64,000 nt of DNA from Neptunomonas sp. (lineage in GTDB: Bacteria; Pseudomonadota; Gammaproteobacteria; Pseudomonadales; Balneatricaceae), in contig NZ_JADGEV010000003.1 of assembly GCF_016744175.1 (NCBI RefSeq), positions 1-64,000 of the forward strand, given 5' to 3'. The position numbers were made by a program, and so were the translations under genes. The notes beneath the pieces were generated by a model, which was given only the letters and a program-made list of their open reading frames with translations, was not told the DNA's origin and made no database searches. Below, one piece after another: positions 18,767 through 28,705 of the stretch; position 1 is the first letter of the stretch; the number at the start of each line of letters is the position of its first letter.

Positions 18767-21700
18767 ATGATTGCTGCCCTTGTTGCCGCGGCGATAGACC
18801 GAAGTCGCACTAGCATTCTAATTCTGATGTTTTTTCTGGTTGGTGGTTTGGCCGCATTTCAGAGTATTCCTAAAGAAGCAGACCCTGATGTCGCAATTCC
18901 CATTATGTATGTTTCTATCGCATATGAGGGTATATCACCTGATGATGCCGTACGCTTATTAGTCCGACCTATGGAGAAAGAACTTAAGTCTATAGAAGGC
19001 ATTAAAGAGATGCGTTCAGTGGGTTCAGAAGGCCATGCCTCGGTTACTCTTGAATTTGATGCTGGGTTTGATAGCGACGCTGCATTGCAAGATGTGCGTG
19101 AAAAAGTTGATATTGCTAAGGGTAAGTTACCTTCTGGTGCAGAAGAGCCACAAATACATGAAGTAAATGTAGCCTTGTTTCCTGTGTTGAATATTGCAAT
19201 CTCTGGTGCTGTACCTGAACGTCTTAAGTTAAAAGTTGCTAAAGATCTGAAAGATGAAATCGAAGGTGTTACTGGTGTACTGGAAGTGGATATTGGAGGT
19301 GAGCGCGAAGAGTTGATGGAAATCATCATTGAACCTCAACTTCTTGAAAGCTACCAGTTGGACTTTGAAACTGTTCTAGATACAGTGGCGCGGAATAATC
19401 AGCTAGTAGCAGCAGGTGCTGTTGATACTGGAAACGGACGCCAAGTATTGAAAGTTCCCGGTGTTGTTGCTGAGTTAGAAGATATGCTCAACATGCCGGT
19501 AAAATCGGTAAATGGTACGGTTGTTACTGTAGGCGATATTGCAAAAATTCGTAAAACTTACAAAGATCCGGAAGGTTTTGCTCGTGTGGGTGGCGGTGAT
19601 GCCATGGTGCTGGAGGTTAAGAAAAAAGTCGGCGCTAATATTATCGATACTATCGAAACGGTACAGCGTATTGTTGCAGAGCGTAGCAAGTTGTGGCCAC
19701 AAGGTCTGCAGTATTCCTATATTCTGGATCAATCTACTCAGATTAAAAGTATGCTTAGGGACCTAATGAATAATGTCCTAAGTGGCATTGTTTTGGTAAT
19801 GGTTGTGGTACTGGCGGCTATGGGGTTACGCACTTCATTATTAGTAGGGTTGGCAATTCCCGGCTCATTTCTTGCGAGTATCATGGTCCTAAATTTAATG
19901 GGCTTTACTCTTAATATAGTTGTCTTATTCAGTCTGATTCTAGTGGTTGGAATGTTAGTAGACGGTGCTATTGTTGTGGCAGAGCTAGCCGAACGGCGCA
20001 TGAGCCAAGGGCTAAGTGCCCGAGAATCTTTTCGCTACGCTGCGTCGCGTATGGCTTGGCCCGTTATTGCTGGTACGGCAACAACCTTAGTCGTGTTTAT
20101 GCCATTGATGTTTTGGCCGGGTGTTATCGGTGAATTCATGAAGTATTTACCTGCTACCGTAGTGGTTTGTCTTACCGCGTCCCTATTTATGGCGCTAATT
20201 TTCTTGCCAGTTTTAGGCGCAGTTAGTGCTCGACGAAAGCAAACTGTTAATAATACCAGTGATGAATATGCTCTGCCGCAGACGGCAGTTAATCGAGCAT
20301 ATACAAAGCTCATGGCAAAGTTACTGCATTATCCAATCCTAGTTTTTTTAGCGGTCCTGGTTATGATTGGCGGCAGTTATGCCTCCTACACTGTGTTTGG
20401 CAAAGGTGTTGAGTTTTTCCCAGATGTTGAGCCAGAAATGGTTTTAATTAATTTGCATGCTAGGGGAGATTTATCAATACATGAAAAAGATGTGTTGTTA
20501 AAACAAGTAGAAGAGCGAGTGATGGGAGTCGCTGGTTTTAAGTCGATATATGCTCGAAGCTTCAACCAGCCACCCAGTGATGTTGCTGAAGATGTCGTGG
20601 GTGTGATTCAGTTTCAATTGGATGACTGGGATAAGCGCGAAAAAGCTGATGATATTCTTACAATGATGCGTGAAAGAACAGCCGATTTACCTGGAATAAA
20701 AGTTGAAACCCGTAAAGCTGCCGGTGGCCCGAATGCGGGTAAACCAATCAAATTGCTAGTCAGTGGTTACGACAGCAAGGTGCTATATAACACTGTTGGT
20801 GACATCCGCCAGATGATGGAGGAGATTGGTGGTTTTTCAGGTACAGAAGATGATCGGCCACTGCCGGGTATTGAGTGGCGTATTTTAGTCGATCGAGAAG
20901 AAGCAGGTCGTTATGGTGCAAGTATTGCTTTGGTTGGCCAAGCAGTACGCTTGGTCACGAATGGCATTAAGGTGACAGATTATCGCCCGGAAACATCGGA
21001 TGATGAAGTCGATATTATGATCCGTTTTCCAAAAGATAAGCGTAACCTAGATCAGTTGATGCAGATGCAACTCAATACCCGATTGGGTATGGTGCCTATG
21101 TCGAATTTTGTTGAGCTTAAGCCTGCACCCAAAACGGGATCTTTAAAGCGCGTTGATAGCCGTCGGGCGATTACTATTCAGGCTGATGCGAAAGAAGGTC
21201 AATTAGTAAATGATCTTGTTGTTGCTATGCAAGACAGACTCGCTAAGCATGAATTTGACCCTCAGATTCGTTTGACATTCAAAGGTGAAGATGAACAGCA
21301 GAAAGAAACAGGAGAGTTTCTAGCCAGCGCATTTGGTACAGCACTATTTCTGATGGCTCTCATTTTGGTGACGCAGTTCAATAGCTTATATCAAGCAGGA
21401 TTGGTGTTATCAGCGATTGTATTTTCGACTGCGGGAGTACTCATTGGTTTGATGGTAACGGGGCAACCATTTGGTATTGTTATGGTAGGCGTTGGGATCA
21501 TTGCTCTGGCAGGGATTGTAGTCAATAACAATATTGTACTTATTGACTGTTATAATGATCTGCGTAAGCAAGGCAGGTCACCTTATGATGCTGCACTACA
21601 GACCGGTAGTTTGCGTTTGCGGCCGGTAATACTAACGGCGGTGACAACAGTACTGGGGCTATTGCCGATGGTACTTGCGATGAATATTGATTTGCTTAAT

Positions 21701-21898
21701 CGTGATATTAGTTTTGGTGCCCCATCTACGCAATGGTGGACACAACTGTCCAGCGCTATTGCAGGTGGCCTATCGTTTGCCACAATATTGACGCTGTTCT
21801 TGACGCCTTGCTTGTTAGTGTTGGGAGAGCGACAGTGGTTTCGCCGTAAGCAACTTGAACAACCATTAGACATTATTGCTGTGGAACCTGAGTCCTAA
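18767..21898 (+). CDS. RND-family efflux pump permease
   Basis: At 1043 residues this is full length for an RND pump. It shows the N-terminal helix, two large periplasmic loops and a core of helices in each half. PKEADPDVAIP near the start and the GMLVDGAIVVAELAERR stretch in TM4, with its Asp, are characteristic. It belongs to the HAE1-like group. With the adaptor it should pump drugs or other hydrophobic compounds from the periplasm or membrane by proton exchange. A convergent LysR gene follows. Confidence 0.92.
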   Translation: MIAALVAAAIDRSRTSILILMFFLVGGLAAFQSIPKEADPDVAIPIMYVSIAYEGISPDDAVRLLVRPMEKELKSIEGIKEMRSVGSEGHASVTLEFDAGFDSDAALQDVREKVDIAKGKLPSGAEEPQIHEVNVALFPVLNIAISGAVPERLKLKVAKDLKDEIEGVTGVLEVDIGGEREELMEIIIEPQLLESYQLDFETVLDTVARNNQLVAAGAVDTGNGRQVLKVPGVVAELEDMLNMPVKSVNGTVVTVGDIAKIRKTYKDPEGFARVGGGDAMVLEVKKKVGANIIDTIETVQRIVAERSKLWPQGLQYSYILDQSTQIKSMLRDLMNNVLSGIVLVMVVVLAAMGLRTSLLVGLAIPGSFLASIMVLNLMGFTLNIVVLFSLILVVGMLVDGAIVVAELAERRMSQGLSARESFRYAASRMAWPVIAGTATTLVVFMPLMFWPGVIGEFMKYLPATVVVCLTASLFMALIFLPVLGAVSARRKQTVNNTSDEYALPQTAVNRAYTKLMAKLLHYPILVFLAVLVMIGGSYASYTVFGKGVEFFPDVEPEMVLINLHARGDLSIHEKDVLLKQVEERVMGVAGFKSIYARSFNQPPSDVAEDVVGVIQFQLDDWDKREKADDILTMMRERTADLPGIKVETRKAAGGPNAGKPIKLLVSGYDSKVLYNTVGDIRQMMEEIGGFSGTEDDRPLPGIEWRILVDREEAGRYGASIALVGQAVRLVTNGIKVTDYRPETSDDEVDIMIRFPKDKRNLDQLMQMQLNTRLGMVPMSNFVELKPAPKTGSLKRVDSRRAITIQADAKEGQLVNDLVVAMQDRLAKHEFDPQIRLTFKGEDEQQKETGEFLASAFGTALFLMALILVTQFNSLYQAGLVLSAIVFSTAGVLIGLMVTGQPFGIVMVGVGIIALAGIVVNNNIVLIDCYNDLRKQGRSPYDAALQTGSLRLRPVILTAVTTVLGLLPMVLAMNIDLLNRDISFGAPSTQWWTQLSSAIAGGLSFATILTLFLTPCLLVLGERQWFRRKQLEQPLDIIAVEPES

Positions 21899-21929
21899 TA
21901 ACGTAAGTTATTATAGGTTCTAGAAGTAC

Positions 21930-21950
21930 TGCCATAAAGTGAAAATGGCA
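21930..21950. terminator. weak hairpin between convergent genes
   Basis: TGCCAT (21930-21935) and ATGGCA (21945-21950) can pair around a nine-base loop, just after the RND stop and just before the convergent LysR stop. There is no clear T-run, so it is at best a weak two-way terminator. Confidence 0.35.
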
Positions 21951-21952
21951 TG

Positions 21953-22795
21953 TTAGGTTTCAACGGCTGAAAATACTTCTGCTAATGAATGGATGCCCTT
22001 TATTAAAGGGTTATCCGTTCTATGGATGAGAGAAATATTAAGTACAGTTTGGCCCACGCTTATGTTCTGTACTGCAAGAGAGTTTTCGTAACGGCTGTTT
22101 TCAACCATATTTTTACCAATGACTGTATAGCCTAAACCCGCTGCTATACAGCCCAGTACACCATCAAGACTACTCATTGACATGGTTTCTTCGTGGCTTC
22201 TTCCCATGTTTTGCTGCCAAGCTAGTGCGCATTTTCGATAAGCACATCCATCTTCACGGATAAATAGAACGGGTGCATATTGTTTATCAATTGGCTCAAC
22301 TATTACTAGCTCTTCATCAATAATCGGGATGGAATGAAGGTGTTGATGAGTTACATTTCCACCAACAAAAGCACAATCCACCTTGTTATTAACAACGGCC
22401 GTTGCTAGCTCCGCGCTGGTCGCAGTGTGCAATTTAGGGGAAATTTCATCACTCGTTTTTCTCAATTTTTTCAATGCTTGGGGTAAGTGAACGGCGGCAA
22501 AGGTTTCAGGAGTGCCGATGCGTAATTCATAGGCTCCTTTATTCTGGTTAATAGCAGCAATAGCTTGATACTCCAGCTGAAGTATTTTGCAGGCATATTC
22601 ATATAAAAGCCTGCCTGCCGGTGTTTGTTCTAGTTTGCGGCCATTTAGCTGAAAAAGCTTTACACCAAGCTCACTCTCAAATTTTTGAATACGAATAGAA
22701 ATATTTGATTGCACGGTATGCAAAGCCAGGGAAGCACCTTTAATTCCACCTTCGTCAACGACTGCTTTGAATGTTTTGAGGCTTAATATTTCCAT
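21953..22795 (-). CDS. LysR-family regulator
   Basis: A winged helix at residues 1-60 is followed by a LysR substrate-binding domain, 280 residues in all. The helix-turn-helix region is VVDEGGIKGASLALHTVQSNISIRIQKFESELG. It is divergent from a YbfB/YjiJ-type MFS gene with about 100 bases between the starts, the standard arrangement for a LysR regulator and its target. The inducer is unknown. Confidence 0.88.
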   Translation of the reverse strand: MEILSLKTFKAVVDEGGIKGASLALHTVQSNISIRIQKFESELGVKLFQLNGRKLEQTPAGRLLYEYACKILQLEYQAIAAINQNKGAYELRIGTPETFAAVHLPQALKKLRKTSDEISPKLHTATSAELATAVVNNKVDCAFVGGNVTHQHLHSIPIIDEELVIVEPIDKQYAPVLFIREDGCAYRKCALAWQQNMGRSHEETMSMSSLDGVLGCIAAGLGYTVIGKNMVENSRYENSLAVQNISVGQTVLNISLIHRTDNPLIKGIHSLAEVFSAVET

Positions 22796-22898
22796 ACACT
22801 TCTCAATTATTAAACTAATACATCTGAAAAATTCAATTTTTTTAGACTATCAGATGGCATATGTTAGCACTATAGAAAATTGTGCAGCAGGAGGATTT

Positions 22899-24098
22899 AT
22901 GCAAAAGAGCCTTACCAAAACAAAGGTATACCTAGCAGGGATATGTAGTCTGATCGTTACTGTGGGTGTGGCACGATTTTCATATACTCCTCTGTTACCT
23001 ATTATGCAGGCAGAAACGGGTCTAACAGAGTCGGTAGGTGGTTGGTTGGCTACGGCAAATTTTCTGGGTTATATGTGCGGTGTCATCCTGGCTGCTAGCT
23101 TAAATAACCTCAATTCTAAATATATGCTGTATCGACTTTATCTATTACTTACGGTGCTAAGTACAGCGGCGATGATGCTTACAACGGATACAGTTATTTG
23201 GTCAATTTTACGTTTTTTTGCAGGAATCTGTTCATCAGCAGGCTTATTACTCGCATCAGGTTTGATACTGAAATGGCTAGTACATAATAATTACCGCGCT
23301 GAGTTGGGTATTCATTTTTCAGGAGTTGGAATCAGTATTATTATTACGGCTTTATTAGTTGAGTGCTTGTTAAGCTTTTCTTTTAATTGGCAGTTTCAGT
23401 GGGTTGCCTTTGCCGTACTTGCGCTGATTTTTAGTATTCCTGCTTGGTTGTGGATGCCGCATCCTGAGCATAGCCAGCCATTAGAAGGTGCTAAAGTCAT
23501 CAAGGACAGGCCTCCTGGAAAAGTGTTTATTATGATAATGCTAGGGGCTTACTTTTGTGCAGGGTATGGCTATGTCGTTAGTAGCACCTTTATTGTTGAC
23601 ATTATAGAAGGCCTACCTGCTCTACAAGGAAAAGGGCAGTGGATATTTGTGTTGATTGGATTAGCCGCCACGCCGGCTGCATTATTATGGGATCTTATAG
23701 CAAGAAAGTTGGGTTATCTAAAGAGCTTATTTTTAGCGTATATCTTACAAGCTGTTGGCATTATTTTGCCTGCCTTCAGCGATCAGATGGCCATTATGGT
23801 ATTAAGTGCTCTATTGTATGGAGGGACATTTATTGCATGTGTCAGTTTGGTGCTTAGTATGGCAGGAAAGTTCTTTCCCAGTAATCCATCAAAATTTATG
23901 GGAAAGATGACGCTAGCGTATGGGGTTGCTCAAATTGTAGCTCCTACCTGGACAGGCATTCTTGCTCAGTCGTACGGTAACTATAATCTTGGATTGTATC
24001 TGTCCGCTATTGTTATGTGTTTGGGAGCATTAATGTTAATGGTACTGATGAGAATTGAATCAAAGAACAGCCAAGAATGTAGCCCAAGCACTGGGTGA
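22899..24098 (+). CDS. YbfB/YjiJ-family MFS transporter
   Basis: The protein has about 399 residues and 12 helices. The early stretch VGVARFSYTPLLPIMQ marks the YbfB/YjiJ branch of the major facilitator superfamily. The frame is open further upstream, but the ATG at 22899 is chosen because a strong ribosome site, GGAGG at 22890-22894, precedes it. The divergent LysR gene is its probable regulator. Substrate unknown; members are usually annotated as exporters. Confidence 0.85.
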   Translation: MQKSLTKTKVYLAGICSLIVTVGVARFSYTPLLPIMQAETGLTESVGGWLATANFLGYMCGVILAASLNNLNSKYMLYRLYLLLTVLSTAAMMLTTDTVIWSILRFFAGICSSAGLLLASGLILKWLVHNNYRAELGIHFSGVGISIIITALLVECLLSFSFNWQFQWVAFAVLALIFSIPAWLWMPHPEHSQPLEGAKVIKDRPPGKVFIMIMLGAYFCAGYGYVVSSTFIVDIIEGLPALQGKGQWIFVLIGLAATPAALLWDLIARKLGYLKSLFLAYILQAVGIILPAFSDQMAIMVLSALLYGGTFIACVSLVLSMAGKFFPSNPSKFMGKMTLAYGVAQIVAPTWTGILAQSYGNYNLGLYLSAIVMCLGALMLMVLMRIESKNSQECSPSTG

Positions 24099-24290
24099 TA
24101 GGCAGTGGGGCTTAGGTAGGTAGTTTTATGCTAGGTTTTATCCATTCATTATTTAAAGGTCGGTAAATAACTGAGCTTACGATATTGCTCACTGTTCTTT
24201 ACTGCAATATTTTACAATCCAGATGGTTCTTAAATATGGATACTGCTGCTTAAACAAATGTTGTTTTAGACGTATTCAGGAGCGCCACAC

Positions 24291-25364
24291 GTGAAAGCAT
24301 GTAATCAGATAACTGAAAAATTGCCAGGCCTTAACGGTGGATTTACAAGTGATAATGTCGCAGGCGCCTCTGTAGAAGTGCTTAAAGCGATCGTTTCATG
24401 CAGTACAGGTGCGGCGCAGCCGTATGGTGCTGATGAACATACAGTCAACGTCGAGAAACGCCTAGCTGAAATTTTTGAGTGTGATTTAAGCGTTTTTCTT
24501 GTTCCCACCGGCTCTGCTGCGAATGGTCTTAGTTTAGCGGCACTTAATCCGCCCTGGGGCTCTATCCTATGTCATGCTGATAGCCATATAAACAATGATG
24601 AATGTGGTGCTCCTGAGTTTTTCAGTGCAGGAGCTAAGCTAGTGGCCGTGTCTGGTGATAATGCCAAGCTGAACTTGCAGGCGCTGCGTGTAGCTGCATT
24701 GCATAAAGTAGGCGATGTTCACTCAGTGCAGCCCACGAGTGTCAGTATTACTCAAGCGACCGAAACGGGCAGTGTTTATACGCTACAAGAGATCCAAAAT
24801 ATTAGTCAAGTTTGCCGTGAAACTGATCTTAAATTACACATGGATGGTGCGCGTTTTGCTAACGCACTCGTCTCGCTCAATTGCACCCCTGCGGAGATGA
24901 CTTGGAAAGCTGGGGTTGATGTACTGTCGTTTGGCGCTACCAAAAACGGAGTTTTGGCCGCGGAAGCTGTAGTGTTGTTTGACCAAAGCTATGCTGGCGA
25001 ACTTGCGTTTCGTCGTAAACGTGGTGGTCATCTATTTTCAAAAATGCGTATTCTCTCTGCTCAAATAGAGGCTTATTTGGCAAATGACTTGTGGATTAAA
25101 AATGCCCGTCATGCCAATGCAATGGCTACACGTTTATCGCAGGGGCTCAGCGTAATTAATGAGATTGAGCTGTTTGGTGTGGTTGAAGCCAATATCATTT
25201 TTTGTCGTTTTCCAAAGCACGTTATTGAAGGGTTGCTAGCGCAGGGTTTTCGTTTTTATCATGATCGCTGGGGGCCCGGTGTGGTAAGGTTGGTCACATC
25301 ATTTGCTACTGAAAAAGAGGAAGTTGATGCGTTTATTCAATCCTCGCGACAGCTTTGCCAGTAA
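24291..25364 (+). CDS. low-specificity L-threonine aldolase-type PLP enzyme
   Basis: The 357-residue fold-type I PLP enzyme belongs to the threonine aldolase family. The PLP lysine is K218 in SFGATKNG, and the cofactor Asp is D185 in HMDGAR. A His at position 99 (ADSHI) stacks on the ring in relatives. It splits L-threonine or allo-threonine into glycine and acetaldehyde, or acts on related beta-hydroxy amino acids. GTG start behind CAGGAGCG. An AraC-type gene follows 78 bases later in the same direction. Confidence 0.88.
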   Translation: MKACNQITEKLPGLNGGFTSDNVAGASVEVLKAIVSCSTGAAQPYGADEHTVNVEKRLAEIFECDLSVFLVPTGSAANGLSLAALNPPWGSILCHADSHINNDECGAPEFFSAGAKLVAVSGDNAKLNLQALRVAALHKVGDVHSVQPTSVSITQATETGSVYTLQEIQNISQVCRETDLKLHMDGARFANALVSLNCTPAEMTWKAGVDVLSFGATKNGVLAAEAVVLFDQSYAGELAFRRKRGGHLFSKMRILSAQIEAYLANDLWIKNARHANAMATRLSQGLSVINEIELFGVVEANIIFCRFPKHVIEGLLAQGFRFYHDRWGPGVVRLVTSFATEKEEVDAFIQSSRQLCQ

Positions 25365-25442
25365 GGTATTTGCACAGTTTTTTGGAAAAAGTGAACGTGA
25401 TAACTATTCACTAGAAAGTTAGAAAAAGTATGTGGAGGGTCT

Positions 25443-26252
25443 GTGAAGGATAGTATTCAATATCACCGAGTAGCAGACACCTCTGATCTGATTCTGAGTG
25501 AAGGGTTTTATTCGGAATTTGAGTTTCGTCCTCATTATCACTTGGATTACCACATAGGGCTTGTCGTAGAGGGTGTTCAAAAGCAGCGATTTAAAGGTCA
25601 GAGCGTTTTATTGGGGCCAGGTAGAATCTCTGTTATGCCTCCCGGTGAGATTCATGACGGCTTTGGTCATGAGCAAAGTGAGTATTGCATGCGTACATTT
25701 CGCATAGCTCCTGCTTTGCTGAACGAGTATTTTGATGAGCTTACGGGAAAAGAAACTGATCCGTTTTTTGCGGGTGCAATGGTGGAGAATGAACGGTTAG
25801 CAGCCAGCCTAGTGAAGCTATACGACAATATTCAAAGAGTTGATGATCTAACGACATTACCGGTAGAGGAGACGTGGTTTAAATTATGTGAGCCTCTATT
25901 TTCACAACTTAACGCTGTAACGCCGTTGCCAGTTTTAGGGGGATTGTCATTACATCAGTTGCAGATCGTGAAAGAGTATTGCTATGAAAACCTTAGCTGT
26001 AAAATCAGTTTGGGGCACTTGGCGGCACTGTGCGATATTAGCCGCTATCAATTCTTGCGTCGTTTTGAGCAGAGTGTAGGGGTGACTCCACATAACTGGC
26101 TGACGCAGCTGCGTTTGGAAAAAGCCTGTTTATTGTTACGCAAATCGGGCCAAAAATTGGCTCATGTAGCAGTCACTGTTGGTTTTTATGATCAGAGCCA
26201 TTTTATCCATGCTTTTCGCAAGTGGTACGGAATAAATCCTTCAAAATATTGA
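25443..26252 (+). CDS. AraC-family regulator with cupin sensor
   Basis: Residues 1-140 form an AraC-type cupin (HYHLDYHIGLVVEG, MPPGEIHDGFG). Residues 170-269 form the double helix-turn-helix, with AALCDISRYQFLRRFEQSVGVTPHNWL and the closing FYDQSHFIHAFRKWYGINPSKY. The domain order is typical of regulators that respond to small ligands. It follows the aldolase gene on the same strand and may regulate it or an amino-acid exporter. GTG start with GGAGGG six bases upstream. Confidence 0.88.
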   Translation: MKDSIQYHRVADTSDLILSEGFYSEFEFRPHYHLDYHIGLVVEGVQKQRFKGQSVLLGPGRISVMPPGEIHDGFGHEQSEYCMRTFRIAPALLNEYFDELTGKETDPFFAGAMVENERLAASLVKLYDNIQRVDDLTTLPVEETWFKLCEPLFSQLNAVTPLPVLGGLSLHQLQIVKEYCYENLSCKISLGHLAALCDISRYQFLRRFEQSVGVTPHNWLTQLRLEKACLLLRKSGQKLAHVAVTVGFYDQSHFIHAFRKWYGINPSKY

Positions 26253-26401
26253 ATCCTTTAAAAGACTAGCCCTTCCAATTAAGCTTTAATCAAAAGCAGC
26301 TAACGTTATTAATTTTGTATCTCTAGAATGCCTACGCTTTTCATTGGTTAGGAGAGAGAGTAGGATTCTGAATTCAAATATCTGAGCTAGGAACTGGGCC
26401 A

Positions 26402-27121
26402 ATGCAACGCAGTGACACGCCTGTATATCTACAGGTACGGGACCAGCTCTGGCAGTGGATTCAGAAAAATCAGTTAGGTAGCCAGGAGAGATTGCCTGCT
26501 GAGCGTGAATTGGCAAAACATTTTAATACCACTCGGGTGACTATTCGTCAGGCTTTAGGTCAACTGGAAGCGGAGGGGAGAATTTTTCGCTCTAACAGGC
26601 GTGGCTGGTATATAACCCCACGACGTCTGACATATGACCCCAGCTTAGATATCGGTTTTTACAATAACGTGACAGAGCAGGGGCTTACTCCTGGGACCGA
26701 AACGCTCAGTAAATTTCTCATTGAAGTACCGGACTGGTTGACTGAAATTAGTGGCTTAGCAGAAGGCTCTTCTATTTATTATGTATTACGGAGGCGTTCT
26801 ATTGATCATCGTTGTGTTGTTGTTGAGCATAACTACATCAATCCTAAAAGCTGTCCGGGATTACTTGATCAAGATACGGACCTTTCTATCTGGCAGTTAT
26901 TGCGGGAGAAGTACAACCTTGTCCCTGGGCAGCGAAACATCGAGATATTCCCTCAGGCTCTAACGGGAGATGAGGCCGACGCTCTGGGAGTCAATTCCGG
27001 TAGTGCTGGTCTTTATATGCAACGTCTCACATTAGATAAGAGCGGCGTATTTCTTGAATACGACCGAGAATATTGGTTGCATGATGCACTAAAGGTTATT
27101 GTTCAGGTAAATGAAAAATGA
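26402..27121 (+). CDS. phnR: GntR/HutC-type regulator of phosphonate use (PhnR-like)
   Basis: A GntR winged helix (residues 8-75; ERELAKHFNTTRVTIRQALGQLEAEG) is followed by WYITPRRLTYDP and a UTRA ligand domain to the end. This linker and length match PhnR regulators of phosphonate operons. The convergent phnY-phnZ genes nearby support this, as does a CTGGTATATACCAG palindrome before phnZ that fits HutC-class operators. The ligand is probably 2-aminoethylphosphonate or a breakdown product, which is an inference. Its TGA is followed at once by an in-frame ATG of the next ORF. Confidence 0.75.
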   Translation: MQRSDTPVYLQVRDQLWQWIQKNQLGSQERLPAERELAKHFNTTRVTIRQALGQLEAEGRIFRSNRRGWYITPRRLTYDPSLDIGFYNNVTEQGLTPGTETLSKFLIEVPDWLTEISGLAEGSSIYYVLRRRSIDHRCVVVEHNYINPKSCPGLLDQDTDLSIWQLLREKYNLVPGQRNIEIFPQALTGDEADALGVNSGSAGLYMQRLTLDKSGVFLEYDREYWLHDALKVIVQVNEK

Positions 27122-27721
27122 ATGCATTCACTTGGGTTAGAGTTTGATCAGCGTAATGTATCTCTAAATGTGTCTATACGTAGTGCGAGGCTCGACATGT
27201 CACGAGAACTCGTCAGCTTTCTAGAGGATGATGTTCCCGAGTTGATCACCGGTATCACTCAAGTCATTATTTCATTGGTAATATTGGCGTCTTTCGGGTC
27301 AATACTTGCCATGAATGCTGCGGGTATGACACTGATAATGTTACTACTCTATAGTTTTTATCATCACTCATTTTTACGACTCAATCAGGCATTAAATAAC
27401 CAGACTGAACGTCAAGTAACCTTGCTCGCTCGTGGAAATCATGCATGTTTGGGTAAACATCTCAACCTATTGTTTCGCTGGGAAGTGAAGCTCTCTGATC
27501 GGGAAGCGGTTCTGTATGGCCTGATTTTTTTATCGGTCACTGGTTTTATCGTTGCCAATCTATGGTTGGCAGCAGTTATACCCAACATATCTGCCGGTAC
27601 TATTTTTACTATTGTTACTTACTCATGGGAGTTTGTGCAGGCTGCTTTGGTGTTACCCATGGCGCTACAAGGATTAACTCGTTTGTATGAGATAACCAAA
27701 CGAATTAATGGTGATAAGTAA
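27122..27721 (+). pseudogene. N-terminally truncated ABC transporter six-TM protein
   Basis: The 199 residues match the last two thirds of ABC transporter six-transmembrane (ABC_6TM-type) proteins of about 290 residues without an ATPase domain. Four hydrophobic helices are seen, and the conserved stretch WEVKLSDREAVLYGL is present. About 90 N-terminal residues with the first two helices are missing. The ORF begins directly after the TGA of phnR, in the same frame and without its own ribosome site. A deletion that joined the two genes is the simplest reading. It may still be translated by coupling, but full function is unlikely. Confidence 0.55.
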
Positions 27722-27742
27722 CGTGGTTATGATATTTTTGAA

Positions 27743-27773
27743 AGAGCACCTGTTAGCATTAAATAAGTGCTCT
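27743..27773. terminator. hairpin between convergent genes
   Basis: AGAGCAC (27743-27749) and GTGCTCT (27767-27773) can form a 7-bp stem with a 17-base loop. It lies after the ABC fragment and ahead of the phnY stop. On the minus strand a T-rich stretch follows, so it may end the phnZ-phnY transcript. Confidence 0.45.
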
Positions 27774-27802
27774 GGATTTGGGTTTCCCATAAAAGGATCG
27801 TG

Positions 27803-28675
27803 TTAGAGCACGCTTTTCCTATGAGCAGTAGGTGTTGCAATATGAAATTTTGGGTTGTCGAATTCTTGGTGTTTCATGGTGTAGTAGGCTTCATAAAAAT
27901 CTCCATCAATGAGTGGATTAAAAGTGAAAAACATCGCTCTGCGTGTGAGTAGAGAATCATTTTTCTTGGAACAGTGAGGCACATATGAATCGAACAAGAC
28001 GACATCACCCGCCTTTGCAGTGATGGGCACCCAGTTTATCTGGTCACAAATTTCTTGTCGGATGTTACCGTGTGCTTTTCCTCCTTCATAACTTGGTAAC
28101 ACGGGTAAATCGCCAACTGGAGTAGTGACTCTACGAGTTCTTAAGCTAGCTAGTTCATGCTGGTAATTCTCAGGAAAAAATAGGCAGCCATTCTCCATAG
28201 TTGCATCGTCTAAGAAGATCGCAGCCGTCACATGATATGCCGGTGCGAACTGATCATATGCAATAATATCTTGGTGCGGCTCAAATGCACCGCCACCCGG
28301 ATTCTTGGCATTGCATTTGTCTTTGAATAAAACAAAATCAGTGCCTGTCAATTTATGAATCATCTGTTGTAGTTTGGGGATTATAATATCCCTAACAGGT
28401 TGACTATAGCCTTTAATGTATTCGTACCGACAGACCTTCTGATCATTATCAAACTCAGGAACTGCTATCAGTTCAGATAGATTTTCTCGATAGAAATCAC
28501 TTAGGTTTTGATTATCATCCTTTACTGCTTTTAGTAGCTCTTGCGATCGCTTATTAAGCGCTTGGCTTACTTGTTCTAGGGTGGCTGTATCTGTATGGCT
28601 AAGCGCTTGCGGAAGCACAATAAAGCCTTGCTGAATAAAGCGTTCTTTTAATTCGTTAATATTAGTATTGTTCAT
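27803..28675 (-). CDS. phnY: 2-aminoethylphosphonate dioxygenase, Fe(II)/2-oxoglutarate (PhnY)
   Basis: The 290-residue PhyH-family oxygenase has the iron triad H134-x-D136 (PHQDIIAYDQ) and H234 (VPHCSKKN). R245 binds 2-oxoglutarate. PhnY hydroxylates 2-aminoethylphosphonate at C1 to 2-amino-1-hydroxyethylphosphonate. The call rests mainly on its partner: the phnZ gene lies 30 bases upstream in the same operon, and PhnY and PhnZ act in sequence. It is a cytoplasmic enzyme and needs an uptake system that is not in the window. It could be another PhyH oxygenase if taken alone. Confidence 0.8.
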   Translation of the reverse strand: MNNTNINELKERFIQQGFIVLPQALSHTDTATLEQVSQALNKRSQELLKAVKDDNQNLSDFYRENLSELIAVPEFDNDQKVCRYEYIKGYSQPVRDIIIPKLQQMIHKLTGTDFVLFKDKCNAKNPGGGAFEPHQDIIAYDQFAPAYHVTAAIFLDDATMENGCLFFPENYQHELASLRTRRVTTPVGDLPVLPSYEGGKAHGNIRQEICDQINWVPITAKAGDVVLFDSYVPHCSKKNDSLLTRRAMFFTFNPLIDGDFYEAYYTMKHQEFDNPKFHIATPTAHRKSVL

Positions 28676-28705
28676 TATTGTCTCGTCATCCTAATTGGCG
28701 TTGAC

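Noticed and set aside
27767-27952. 61-codon plus-strand frame
   Set aside because: It runs mostly antisense to phnY and has no ribosome site or recognisable features.
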